DNA from: Homarus americanus
Lineage: Eukaryota > Arthropoda > Malacostraca > Decapoda > Nephropidae
Direction of reading: 5' to 3'
Length of the DNA stretch: 64,000 nucleotides
Assembly (NCBI RefSeq): GCF_018991925.1
Contig: NW_024742403.1
Coordinates: forward strand, 62,001-126,000
Of the stretch, positions 9,979-19,855 are shown piece after piece. How positions within the stretch are numbered: position 1 is the first letter of the stretch; every line of letters starts with the position of its first letter. The notes under the pieces were generated by a model that worked only from the letters and a program-made list of their open reading frames with translations, was not told the origin of the DNA and made no database searches. The position numbers and the translations under genes are program-made.

Positions 9979-10104
9979 CTACTTTTGTATTAGGATATTT
10001 AATATTAAGGAAATTAAATGGTGGCGAAGGTGTGGCTATTGGGGGAGGCTGGAGACCACTTAAAAAAAAATAGTAGTAATAATAGTAATAGTAGTATAGT
10101 AGTA
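9979..10104 (+). mobile_element. retroelement A 3' UTR and TAG/TAA tail
   Basis: Non-coding 3' end shared with copy B (13829-13947), including GGCGAAGGTGTGGCTATTGG. It ends in a run of A and then TAGTAGTAATAATAGTAATA-type repeats. Copy B begins immediately after this tail. Confidence 0.75.
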
Positions 10105-10509
10105 GTAGTCGGCCAGCGCGGCGTGGGTGTGGTGGAGTGTCCTCCCTGATCTAAAGTGTTATTGGAGGGGACATATTCGGAGTGTGGGAGCGAGAATTTC
10201 ACGGTGTGTCTGTGAATATCGGATGTCACCCTAAGCATTGTCACCGCAAATAGTCCGTGTGTTCACCGGCGATCACCAAGTGAGTTGTGAGTGCTTGGAG
10301 GGACGGCTGATGCAGGTGCCAGTGTCGATAGGCCTATTTTGGCGGGGGTGGCCTCGCGCCTCTCGCCCCTATGGAGCCAAGTGTTCTACGCTTGCGGTCG
10401 CTTCCCACAAGTAACGGTCACTTCATGTAGTGACAGCCGACCAAGTGAGTATATATAACTAATCTTATATCGGTGCGACCATAGAAATAGTGGTTATTTC
10501 TGCCAAGGA

Positions 10510-10517
10510 TATATAAA
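10510..10517 (+). promoter_or_regulatory. TATA-like motif in retroelement 5' region (copy B)
   Basis: TATATAAA in the same conserved context as copy A, about 240 bp before the N-terminal ATG. Retention in two diverged copies is weak support for a promoter role. Confidence 0.3.
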
Positions 10518-10753
10518 CAAGTGTTAGGTGTGACAATTCTTGCTCCCAGTGTATCATTCTGATGTGTGGATTGTCGCCCTCGGGGGGGGTGGCCTACACA
10601 CCCACGGGTGCACGTATGCCCCTACTACCCGGACACAGCAGTCCAGCCTGTCACCTCTCCGCCCCATCCTCATAAGAACTAGTTTCTTCTTCTGTATGGG
10701 ACCAAAGCAGATGTCGGAGGCTGACGTAACTGTCGCCCAAAGTGCGGAGCACT

Positions 10754-11600
10754 ATGCCGGGTAACAGACATTGTTGCCTCTGTGCTAGCCAGAACCAAAA
10801 TTGCACTAGCTGGGATTGTGCGAGAAACAACCGACCATGTGTGGTTTGTAGAAAGGGAAACAATTGTCGGAACCCACATGGCAGGGAGCCGACACAGGAA
10901 GCAACAGTGGATATCGTCGGAACCCAACCGCCCGATGACATCCTAAATGATAGCAGTGAGTCTACTCAACCTGAAAATGTAGTACCAATAAACGCTGCTC
11001 CAACAGTAGCATATGTCCACGAGGTGAATGAGAGACAGCCACCACAGTGGAATGGCATGTCGATGGAAATGCGGACATATGGGTTAAAGAAACTTACTCA
11101 GAAATTGTCAGGTGGTCGCCAGCTAACCTGTTTGAACCACCCAAGTGTGCAGCCACCAAAGAAATGATTCGGGAGATGACTCGCCTCATAACCGACTACA
11201 CTCAGGACTGCTTCCTTGCCCCTTCAGCTCTTCAAATACTGGCAATAATACCACATCTATTCTGTCAGAGGACACACACAAAGACTAAGCACAAAGAAAA
11301 TGTGGCAGCAATGAAGAGAAGACAACCAATGTGGCAGACTGGGGCCCTTGATGATCTCCTATGTGAAGCAAGAACACTGCAGGAGAGACTAAAATTTATA
11401 GGAGACGGAAAGCAAAACACCGATGACGTTGGAAGAAAGTTTGTAAACAAAATGCGTGTGGGAAAAGTGTCTCTGGCGGTAAGATCTCTCACAGAGGAAT
11501 CCTCCGGTAGGGTTCTGCCAATAAACAGAGAGACAGTAAAACAACTGAAGGAAAAATATCCCCTGCAAGTGAAGACGAAGGCATCAGGTTCCAGGGTGAC
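10754..11600 (+). pseudogene. retroelement B N-terminal Cys module and linker
   Basis: ATG at 10754 starts MPGNRHCCLCASQNQNCTSW, followed by NRPCVVCRKGNNCRNP, the same Cys cluster as copy A. The frame continues through PTVAYVHEVNERQPPQWNGM, then shifts by one base near 11070 (a loss of one A compared with copy A) into the frame that continues IWVKETYSEIVRW to about 11600. The linker includes HTKTKHKENVAAMKRR and MRVGKVSLAVRSL. Copy B shows that these parts are contiguous without the MITE. Function of the linker is unknown. Confidence 0.7.
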
Positions 11601-13080
11601 TATACAGTATCCCACCAAATGCTGTCCTGTTCGAGAAAATAACAGGAGGGATGGTGTGGAAAAAGGCACTGAAAATTCAGGGAGGGGCCGGCCCTTCGGA
11701 TCTAGATGCGACAGTTGGAGTCATCCTCAGCACTAACAAGTTTGGCCCCGTAGCAAGTGATCTCTGCACTGCCATTGCCGCCCTTGCAAGAAAGCAAGTA
11801 ACCTCGTGCTGCCAACACCTCCATGCTCTGACGGCCTGCCGCCTGATTCCCCTTTGATAAGAATCCAGGATGTACGCCAATAGAAGTGGGGAAAGTGCTG
11901 AGGCGAATCATCGGAAAATGCATAATTGAGGTGGTAAAGGACGATGTCAGGGCAGCAGCAGGGAACCTGCAAGTTTGTGCTGGCCACCAGGCTGGAGGGG
12001 AAGTTGCCATTCACGTCATGAGAACGATATTTGAGCATCGTGATTGTGAGGCCGTTCTCCTGGTGGATTCTTCAAACGCATTCAATATACTTAACAGCAA
12101 GGCCGCACTGCACAACATCAAAATCAAGTGTCCAAGCTTTGCAATGTATGTTGAAAACACCTATAGGAATCCATCAGACATTTATATAGTAAACAACAAG
12201 GCTCTGAGAGGTGATACCATGCGCCACAGTCAACTAGAGAACAACGTGAGAGGACCCTGTTGCAATGGCAATGTACCTGCCAATAGGCCTATCTGTGCTC
12301 CAACACACAAAATTTATGAAACAGCGAGGTCAAGCAAGTGGTATGCTTTACGACAACCTTATAGGAGCAGGATAAGTGGAGGACATCAGAAAGTGGTGGG
12401 ATATGCGGTAACATCACGAGGTCCACAAATAGGGTACCACCCAAACGCCAACCAAGTCCTTCCTCATTTGTAGAAGCCAGAACATTATGAACGGGCAATG
12501 GAGGTGTTCGGTGGAAGTGAGGTCAAAATAATAAAGGATGGCCAAAGACACCTAGGCGCAGTAATCGGCACGACGGTCTTGCTAACACAGTGACTATGCG
12601 GCTTTTGCGGCATTCACCCATGGAGTCAAGAATCGCTGGAACTACCTGATGCGCACTATCCCTGACATCAGACCCCTCCTCCACCTTCTGGAAGAAGCTA
12701 TCAGCGTCAATTTTATTCCCAAATTAGTGCAGAACACCTTCACTTAACCCCAGCAGAAAGATCACTCCTTACATTACCACCGAGACTGGGAGGAATGGGA
12801 TTGACCAATCAGGAGAGGAGATTATTTGCCACAGAACATCAAAACTCAGCTAAGCTCCGCGGCAGCCCTCGCTGACCACATAACCCAGCTCAGAACGCAA
12901 CAGGTGTGGTGGATACCAGTGAAGTAAACAAGATTCGAAGGTCCATTACGACAGAACGACTTGGCACCAGCCAAAATGATAAGTTGCAGCAGCTGGTAGC
13001 AGGTACCAGAATTTGAAAAAAGAGAGTATCTATAGCGGGAGGTGGGCGCCTCGAATTGGTTAACTACATTACCGATAAGG
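11601..13080 (+). pseudogene. retroelement B reverse transcriptase and thumb, frameshifted
   Basis: Fingers motifs (GMVWKKALKIQGGAGPSDLD) lie in the frame from 11651, and RRIIGKCIIEVVKDDVRAAA onward in the frame from 11886, which contains motif A as LLVDSSNAFNILN. Motif B is destroyed by a shift near 12230, although its DNA is recognisable. The catalytic Asp-pair region near 12340 is also damaged: WYA is present but the two Asp codons are not readable in one frame. Thumb sequence (HGVKNRWNYLMRTIPDIRPL, then LGGMGLTNQE) follows in other frames to about 13080. It is non-functional. Confidence 0.72.
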
Positions 13081-13828
13081 GCCAAATGGTTTCAGTCTCA
13101 ATAAACAGAATTTACAGATGCCAATGCTCCTAGGTATGTGGTAGGCCAGTAGAAGGTTGCCTCCCCAATGCGTGTGTGGCTCTTCCAATGACGTCGATCA
13201 CGCCATGGTGTGCAAGAAATGGGGCGTCATATGCATGAGGCATGACGAAGCAAGGGATCTCACAGCAAATATGTTGAAGGAAATCTGTCGTGATGTCAGG
13301 GTAGAACCGACCCTTCTTCCATTTGATGGTGAGAATTTCCAACATAGGAATTCAAACACATCCAACGAAGCCCGTGCTGACGTCAGTGCTAGAGGATTCT
13401 GGACGCGGGAACAGCGAGCCTTCTTCAACATCTGGATTTTTTATCCTATGGCCGCATGTCACCGTAACTTAGTTCTCGATGCTGCACACATGAGGAACGA
13501 GAACGACAAGATAAGGGCATACGGGGAGAGAATTCAGAACGTTGATCAAGGCAGCTTCATTCCTTTGGTGTTCACAACCTCTGGTGGGATGGGACCAAGT
13601 GCAAGATGCTTCTACGCCAGACTCGCAGAGGTGCTATCCGAACAGAAGCAGCAGCCCAGAAGTTATGTTCCAGCCTGGATGAGATGTCGACTGTCCTTCT
13701 CTCTCCTTAGGTCTGCTTTGCTCTGTCTCAGGAGAACGAGAGCATCGGCCCCAAGGCCGACAACAGTTGCAGATATTGACTATGAGGCTACAGTCACTGA
13801 ATGCCACATAGATCTGCGACTCAACTAA
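13081..13828 (+). pseudogene. retroelement B knuckle and restriction-like endonuclease
   Basis: The frame 13157-13828 is intact over about 220 residues. It begins with the knuckle CVCGSSNDVDHAMVC, then MRHDEARDLTANMLKEICRD, EARADVSARGFW, AFFNIWIFYPMA, RNENDKIRAYGERI and a C-terminal LRCRLSFSLL-like block (MRCRLSFSLLRSALLCLR). Relative to copy A, the D of VDV is preserved as ADV but FFDIRIF reads FFNIWIF, so a likely metal-binding Asp is Asn. The frame ends DLRLN with TAA. It is the best-preserved domain of the two copies but probably catalytically altered. Confidence 0.72.
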
Positions 13829-13947
13829 CTCAACACAGCTAGGGTAGCTACTTATGTATTAGTATATTTAATTTTAAAGTAATAAAATGGCGGCGAAGGT
13901 GTGGCTATTGGGGGAGGCTGGAGGCCACGTTGATAATAAATAGTAGA

Positions 13948-13987
13948 GTGTGTGTGTGTGTTTGTGTGTGTATATTTGTGAGCATGT

Positions 13988-14028
<41 letters not shown>

Positions 14029-14030
14029 TT
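13948..14030. repeat. imperfect (GT)n microsatellite
   Basis: GT-rich tract directly after the copy B tail and directly before the tRNA-like sequence; interrupted by TTT and TATATTT. Another GT tract lies on the far side of the tRNA-like sequence. Confidence 0.9.
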
Positions 14031-14031
14031 C

Positions 14032-14110
14032 GCCCCTGTGGCCCAATGGATAAGGCATTGGCCTCTGGCCTCCTAAACCAAGGATTGTGGGTTCAAGCCC
14101 CACCAGGGGA
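14032..14110 (+). tRNA. tRNA-Arg(CCT)-like sequence with 7-nt insertion (likely pseudo-tRNA or SINE head)
   Basis: Acceptor arm GCCCCTG pairs with CAGGGG near 14104-14109 (6 of 7 pairs). A box A-like TGGCCCAATGG and a perfect box B, GGTTCAAGCCC, are present, and the T arm GTGGG/CCCAC closes. The anticodon region contains TCCTAA as in arginine CCT tRNAs. However, GGCCTC is duplicated (GGCCTCTGGCCTCC), making the molecule 79 nt instead of about 72 and spoiling the anticodon stem. It sits between GT repeats and upstream of a repeated SINE-like body, so a functional tRNA is doubtful. Confidence 0.6.
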
Positions 14111-14145
14111 TAATTGTGTGTGTGTGTGTGGGGCGGGGGGGTCCG

Positions 14146-14276
14146 AAGGGTGGTGTAATGCTTATAGTGTGGCAGCATTATGTTAGTGTTAAGGTGCAGG
14201 TACTACATGCTTCCTCTCACTTTCAGCTACAGCCGCTGGCTAGCCCTCGTGGTGAACAAGGAAGCAGCCTTGCACC
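14146..14276 (+). mobile_element. SINE-like body, copy 2
   Basis: Matches 374-502 (about 80% by eye, including AAGGGTGGTGTAA and TTTCAGCTAC). With the tRNA-like sequence just upstream it forms a plausible tRNA-derived SINE of head, GT linker and body. No clear target duplication is seen. Confidence 0.5.
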
Positions 14277-14362
14277 ACAGTGGAGAACATGGTGTTAACC
14301 ACAGTGCTGATCATGGTGTTAACCACAGTGCTGATCATGGTGTTAACCACAGTGGTGAACAA
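14277..14362. repeat. 24-bp minisatellite
   Basis: Three to four copies of GTGTTAACCACAGTGCTGAT plus CATG. Its GAACATGG and GTTAACCACA blocks recur in the 32-bp array at 20.9-26.1 kb. Confidence 0.85.
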
Positions 14363-14385
14363 GGTTAGGTTAGGTTAGGTTAGGT
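14363..14385. repeat. (TTAGG)n telomere-type tract
   Basis: Perfect 23-bp run of GGTTA repeats (4.6 units), the arthropod telomere motif, lying interstitially. Confidence 0.95.
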
Positions 14386-14514
14386 CAGTTTGGCTTAAAA
14401 TGAATGGCTTGCTATGTAGAGTTGGAGTATAGTTAAAGAAAATCCACACAGTTGGAGTTGATGTTAACCAAGAAAGTTAACTTGGCACCACTTTCTCCAA
14501 GGAGTGAACTTTTA
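14386..14514. other. short spacer
   Basis: Single-copy-looking AT-rich spacer between the TTAGG tract and the first 22-bp array. No gene is seen. Confidence 0.5.
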
Positions 14515-15722
14515 TAATATGAACAAAGCTATCCTGAAGTTGAACACACTTTATCCTTAATATGAACACACTTTATCCTTAATATAAACATCTTTTATCC
14601 TCAATATGAACGCACTTTATTCAATATGAACACACTTTATCCTTAATATGAAATATAATTTTATCCTAATATGAACACACTTATCCTTAATATGAACACA
14701 CTTTATCCTTAATATGAACACACTTTATCCTGTTGAATTTACACTTTTAACCTGAAGTTGAACAAACTTATCCTTATTATGAACACACTTTTATCCCAAT
14801 ATGAAATAATACCTCATCCTTATTATTAACACTTTTTATCCTCAATATGAACGCACTTTATCCTTAATATGAACACACTTTATCCTTAATATGAACACAC
14901 TTTATCCTTAATATGAACACACTTTATCCTTAATATGAACACACTTTATCCTTAATATGAACACACTTTATCCTGAAGTTGAACAAACTTTATCCTTAAT
15001 ATGAACACACTTTATCCTTAATATGAACACACTTTATCCTGAAGTTGAACACACTTTATCCTGAAGTTGAACAAACTTTATCCTTAATATGAACACACTT
15101 TATCCTTAATATGAACACATTTTATCCTTAATATGAACACTTTATCCTGAAGTTGAACACACTTTATCCTTAATATGAACACACTTTATCCTTAATATAA
15201 ACACTTTTTATCCTTAATATGAACACACTTTACCCTTAATATGAACAGACTTTATCCTTAATATGGACACACTTTATCCTTAATATGGACACACTTTATC
15301 CTTAATATGAACACACTTTATCCTGAAGTTGAACACACTTTATCCTGAAGTTGAACACACTTTATCCTGAAGTTGAACAAACTTTATCCTTAATATGAAC
15401 ACACTTTATCCTTAATATGAACACACTTAATCCTGAAGTTGAACACACTATATCCTGAAGTTGAACACACTTTATCCTGAAGTTGAACAAACTTTATCCT
15501 TAATATGAACACACTTTATCCTTAATATGAACACACTTAATCCTGAAGTTGAACACACTATATCCTGAAGTTGAACACACTTTATCCTTAATATGAACAC
15601 ACTTTATCCTTAATATGAACACACTTTATCCTTAATATGAACACACTTTATCCTTAATATGGACACACTTTACCCTTAATATGAACACACTTTACCCTTA
15701 ATATGAACAGACTTTATCCTTA
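14515..15722. repeat. 22-bp minisatellite array, block 1
   Basis: About 55 copies of a 22-bp unit starting AACACACTTTATCC and ending either TTAATATG or GAAGTTG-type. The two unit types are interspersed in short runs. Stops occur in all frames and no gene is present. Confidence 0.95.
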
Positions 15723-15782
15723 GCATAAGCATATAACATCACCAATTGCATTATTTAACTATTCACCCAAATGTATAATACC
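15723..15782. other. short spacer between arrays
   Basis: About 60 bp of non-repeated AT-rich sequence. Confidence 0.5.
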
Positions 15783-16132
15783 AAGTTATTCACTAAGTTA
15801 TTCAACAATGACTCGGTTGTTGTTCACTAAGTTATTCAACAATGACTAAGTTGTTGTTCATTAAGTTATTCAACAATGACTCAGTTGTTGTTCACTAAGT
15901 TATTCAACAATGACTCAGTTGTTGTTCACTAAGTTATTCAACAATGACTAAGTTGTTGTTCATTAAGTTATTCAACAATGACTCAGTAGTTGTTCACTAA
16001 GTTAATCAACAATGACTCAGTTGTTGTTCACTAAGTTATTCAACAATGACTCAGTAGTTGTTCACTAAGTTATTCAACAATGACTCAGTAGTTGTTCACT
16101 AAGTTATTCAACAATGACTCAGTAGTTGTTTA
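15783..16132. repeat. 34-bp minisatellite with internal dyad
   Basis: About ten copies of a 34-bp unit containing CAACAATGACTCAGTTGTTG and CACTAAGTTATT. CAACAA and TTGTTG form an inverted repeat around TGACTCA. The array is interrupted at its right end by the LTR-like insertion and resumes in degenerate form (ACTAAGTTAAAACAATTG) at 16446. Confidence 0.92.
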
Positions 16133-16445
16133 TGTTATACATGCTGAGTCTATAACTTCATCAAGAGTCAGGCGAGGTCAAGCCCACTAATCACAACACC
16201 CGGCCTGACGCTCCTCGTCCACTCTCACGCTCAGAGCGAGAGGAGAGGCAGAATATTACCATGCGCTCAGGGGTGAACACTTCACTTAAAGTGTTCCTAT
16301 AAAAGTGTACTCCAAACACTTCCCCTGGAGAGAATTCACAATACATTCTCTCCTAAACTAAGTACCTGTGTAGATCAGCCGCTTCAGTAATAAATAAAGC
16401 CCAGAACAAGCGTTTCCATCAGCCTTGCCACTTAAGAGTTTTACA
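16133..16445 (+). mobile_element. probable solo LTR (313 bp)
   Basis: This unique segment starts TGTTATAC and ends TTTTACA (TG...CA termini) and interrupts the 34-bp array. It contains TATAAAA at 16298-16304 and overlapping AATAAA signals at 16389-16398, the layout of an LTR with U3, R and U5. There is no coding sequence. A clean 4-6 bp target duplication is not visible, so the boundaries are tentative; an isolated promoter fragment is the alternative. Confidence 0.55.
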
Positions 16446-16489
16446 ACTAAGTTAAAACAATTGTGTGTGATATAAAAAAACCACTATTT

Positions 16490-17936
16490 CAAACACACTT
16501 TATCCTTAATGTGAACACACTTTATCCTTAATGTGAACACACTTTATCCTTAATATGAACACACTTTATCCTTAATGTGAACACACTTTACACTCCATAT
16601 GAACACACTTTATCCTTAATGTGAACAGACTTTACACTCCATATGAACACACTTTATCCTTAATGTGAACACACTTTATCCTTAATGTGAACACACTTTA
16701 TCCTTAATGTGAACACACTTTACACTCCATATGAACACACTTTATCCTTAATGTGAACACACTTTACACTCCATATGAACACACTTTATCCTTAATGTGA
16801 ATAGACTTTAACCTCCATATGAACACACTTTACACTCCATATGAACACACTTTATCCTTAATGTGAACACCCTTTACACTCCATATGAACACACTTTATC
16901 CCTAATGTGAACACACTTTACACTCCATATGAACACACTTTATCCTTAATGTGAACACACTTTATCCTTAATGTGAACACACTTTACACTCCACATGAAC
17001 ACACTTTATCCTAAATGTGAACACACTTTACACTCCATATGAACACACTTTATCCTTAATGTGAACACACTTTACACTCCATATGAACACACTTTATCCT
17101 TAATGTGAACACACTTTACACTCCATATGAACACACCTTATCCTTAATGTGAACACACTTTACACTCCATATGAACACACTTTATCCTTAATGTGAACAC
17201 ACTTTACACTCCATATGAACACACTTTATCCTTAATGTGAACACACTTTATCCTTAATGTGAACACACTTTACACTCCATATGAACACACTTTATCCTAA
17301 ATGTGAACACACTTTACACTCCATATGAACACACTTTATCCTTAATGTGAACACACTTTATCCTTAATGTGAACACACTTTACACTCCATATGAACACAC
17401 TTTATCCTTAATGTGAACACACTTTATCCTTAATGTGAACACACTTTACACTCCATATGAACACACTTTATCCTTAATGTGAACACACTTTATCCTTAAT
17501 GTGAACACACTTTACACTCCATATGAACACACTTTATCCTTAATGTGTGAACACTTTACTTTACACTCCATATGAACACACCTTATCCTTAATGTGAACA
17601 CCCTTTACACTCCATATGAACACACTTTATCCTTAATGTGAACACACTTTACACTCCATATGAACACACTTTATCCTTAATGTGAAAACACTTTATCCTT
17701 AATGTAAACACACTTTACACTCCATATGAACACACTTTATCCTAAATGTGAACACACTTTATCCTTAATGTAAACACACTTTACACTCCATATGAACACA
17801 CTTTATCCTTAATGTGAACACACTTTACACTCCATATGAACACACTTTATCCTTAATGTGAACACACTTTATCCTTAATGTAAACACACTTTACACTCCA
17901 TATGAACACACTTTATCCTTAATGTGAACAGACTTT
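16490..17936. repeat. 22-bp minisatellite array, block 2
   Basis: About 65 copies of the same 22-bp frame as block 1 (AACACACTTT core) but with different endings: ATCCTTAATGTG and ACACTCCATATG. The two types often alternate, giving a 44-bp pattern. Confidence 0.95.
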
Positions 17937-18009
17937 TACCCAATGAATTCAACACGTCATGACCTTGTTCACCAGGAAGATGAAAAAAAGAGTTTCCCTC
18001 AGAGGTAAC
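17937..18009. other. short spacer
   Basis: About 70 bp of non-repeated sequence (GAATTCAACACGTCATGACC onward) separating two arrays. Confidence 0.5.
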
Positions 18010-19681
18010 TTGGTGTGGCCCTGATAACACATGGTGTGGCCCTGATAACACATGGTGTGGCCCTGATAACACATGGTGTGGCCCTGATAACAAATGGTGT
18101 TGCCCTGATAACACATGGTGTGGCCCTGATAACAAATGGTGTTGCCCTGATAACACATGGTGTGGCCCTGATAACACATGGTGTTGCCCTGATAACACAT
18201 GGTGTGGCCCTGATAACACATGGTGTGGCCCTGATAACAATTGGTGTGGCCCTGATAACAAATGGTGTGGCCCTGATAACAAATGATGTGGGCCTGATAT
18301 CAAATGGTCTGGCCGTGATAACAAATGGTGTAGCCCTGATAACAAATGGTGTGGCCTTGATAACAAATGACGTGGCTTTAATAACAAGTTTTGTGACCCT
18401 GATATCAAATGGTGTGGCCCTGATAACAAATGGTGTGGCCCTGATAACAAATGATGCAGCCTTAATAACAAATGATGTGGCTTTAATAACAAATGGTGTG
18501 GCCCTGATATCAAATGGTGTGGCCCTGATAACAAATGGTGTGGCCCTGATAACAAATAATGTGGCCATAATAACAAATGATGTGACCTTAATAACAAATG
18601 ATGTGGCCCTGATAACAAATGATGTGGCCCTGATAACAAATGATGTGGCCTTAATAACAAATGATGTGGCCTTAATAACAAATGATGTGGCTTTAATAAC
18701 AAATGATGTGGCCTTAATAACAAATGGTGTGGCTTTAATTACAAATGATGTGGCCCTGATAACAAATGATGTGGCCTTAATAACAAATGATGTGGCTTTA
18801 ATTACAAATGATGTGGCCCTGATAACAAATGATGTGGCCCTGATAACAAATGATGTGGCCTTAATAACAAATGATGTGGCTTTAATAACAAATGGTGTGG
18901 CCCTGATATCAAATGGTGTGGCCTTAATATCAAATGATATGGCCTTAATAACAAATGATGTGGCTTTAATTACAAATGATGTGGCCTTAATAACAAATGG
19001 TGTGGCCCTGATAAGAAATGATGTGGCCTTAATAACAAATGATGTGACCTTAATAACAAATGATGTGGCCTTAATAACAAATGATGTGGCTTTAATTACA
19101 AATAATGTGGCCCTGATATCAAATGGTGTGGCCTTAATAACAAATGGTGAGGCCCTGATAACAAATGATGTGGCCTTAATAACAAATGATGTGACTTTAT
19201 AAATGATGTGGCCCTGATCACAAATGGTGTGGCCCTGATAACAAATGATGTGGCCCTGATAACAAATCATGTGGCCTTAATAACAAATGATGTGACCTTA
19301 TAAATGATGTGGCTTTAATTACAAATGATGTGACCTTAATAACAAATGATGTGGCCTTAATAACAAATGATGTGACCTTATAAATGATGTGGCCCTGATC
19401 ACAAATGGTGTGGCCCTGATAACAAATGATGTGGCCCTGATAACAAATGATGTGGCCTTAATAACAAATGATGTGGCCTTAATAACAAATGCTGTGGCCT
19501 TAATAACAAATGATGTGGCCTTAATAACAAATGATGTGGCCTTAATAACAAATGATGTGGCTATAATTACAATTGGTGTGGCCCTGATAACAAATGTTGT
19601 GGCCCTGATAACAAATGGTGTGGCCCTGATAACAAATGGTGTGGCCTTGATAACAAATGGTGTGGCCCTAATAACAAACAA
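18010..19681. repeat. 21-bp minisatellite array
   Basis: About 80 copies of TGGTGTGGCCCTGATAACAA plus A, with CTG/TTA and GGT/GAT variants. Because 21 is divisible by three, frames stay open on both strands (up to about 420 residues) as ALITNGV or FVIRATP heptads. This is a by-product of the unit, not evidence of a gene. Confidence 0.95.
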
Positions 19682-19855
19682 TAACACAATTTTCTGTCAT
19701 CTCCTCACACTTAATCTATCGTGCTGTTTGCGACACAAGTTGATCCAATATTCATTTTTTAATATAAACATGCTTTTCTTTCCTCACAGAATGTTAACCA
19801 CAGAGTCGAAAATTATGTTAACCTGAGATGAACTTGACCTGAGCGTATTAATAAC
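19682..19855. other. short unique spacer
   Basis: About 170 bp with no gene; contains ATGTTAACCACAGAG, resembling the GTTAACCACA block of the neighbouring minisatellites. Confidence 0.5.

Larger units (their letters stand above)
6814..10104 (+). mobile_element. RLE-type non-LTR-like retroelement, copy A
   Basis: This copy aligns along its length with copy B (10438-13947), starting at CCAAGTGAGTATATATAACT and ending in the shared 3' UTR (GGCGAAGGTGTGGCTATTGG, then a TAG/TAA tail). Encoded order: Cys-rich N-terminus, central region, reverse transcriptase, thumb, Cys/His knuckle and a PD-(D/E)XK-like endonuclease. It is broken by a MITE at 7337-7528, several frameshifts and an internal deletion near 8920 of roughly 450 bp compared with copy B, which removes RT motif C. 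It appears 5' truncated, since copy B continues about 330 bp further upstream. I recall similar multi-domain RT proteins in cnidarian and other invertebrate genomes, but I cannot assign a clade. Confidence 0.85.
10105..13947 (+). mobile_element. RLE-type non-LTR-like retroelement, copy B
   Basis: This is a second, more complete copy of the same element, in the same orientation directly after copy A. It has about 330 bp of extra 5' sequence (10105-10437) not seen before copy A, then the conserved 5' region, N-terminal Cys module, RT, thumb, knuckle and endonuclease, and a shared 3' UTR ending GATAATAAATAGTAG. It lacks the MITE found in A and retains the stretch deleted from A (about 12337-12782), but has its own frameshifts. 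The two copies are alike but differ throughout, so they are separate insertions or an old duplication, not an assembly duplicate. Confidence 0.8.

Noticed and set aside
6814..13947. DIRS/tyrosine-recombinase element identity for the tandem retroelements
   Set aside because: No tyrosine recombinase or split direct repeats are visible; the C-terminus fits a Cys/His knuckle plus restriction-like endonuclease better.
14032..14110. Functional tRNA-Arg gene
   Set aside because: The 7-nt duplication in the anticodon arm and the imperfect acceptor end make a working tRNA unlikely; it is kept only as tRNA-like.
17999..19270. 423-residue open frame (minus strand) and 395-residue open frame (plus strand)
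   Set aside because: Both arise from a 21-bp tandem unit with no stop in those frames. They encode only heptad repeats, overlap on opposite strands and have no start context or splice signals.
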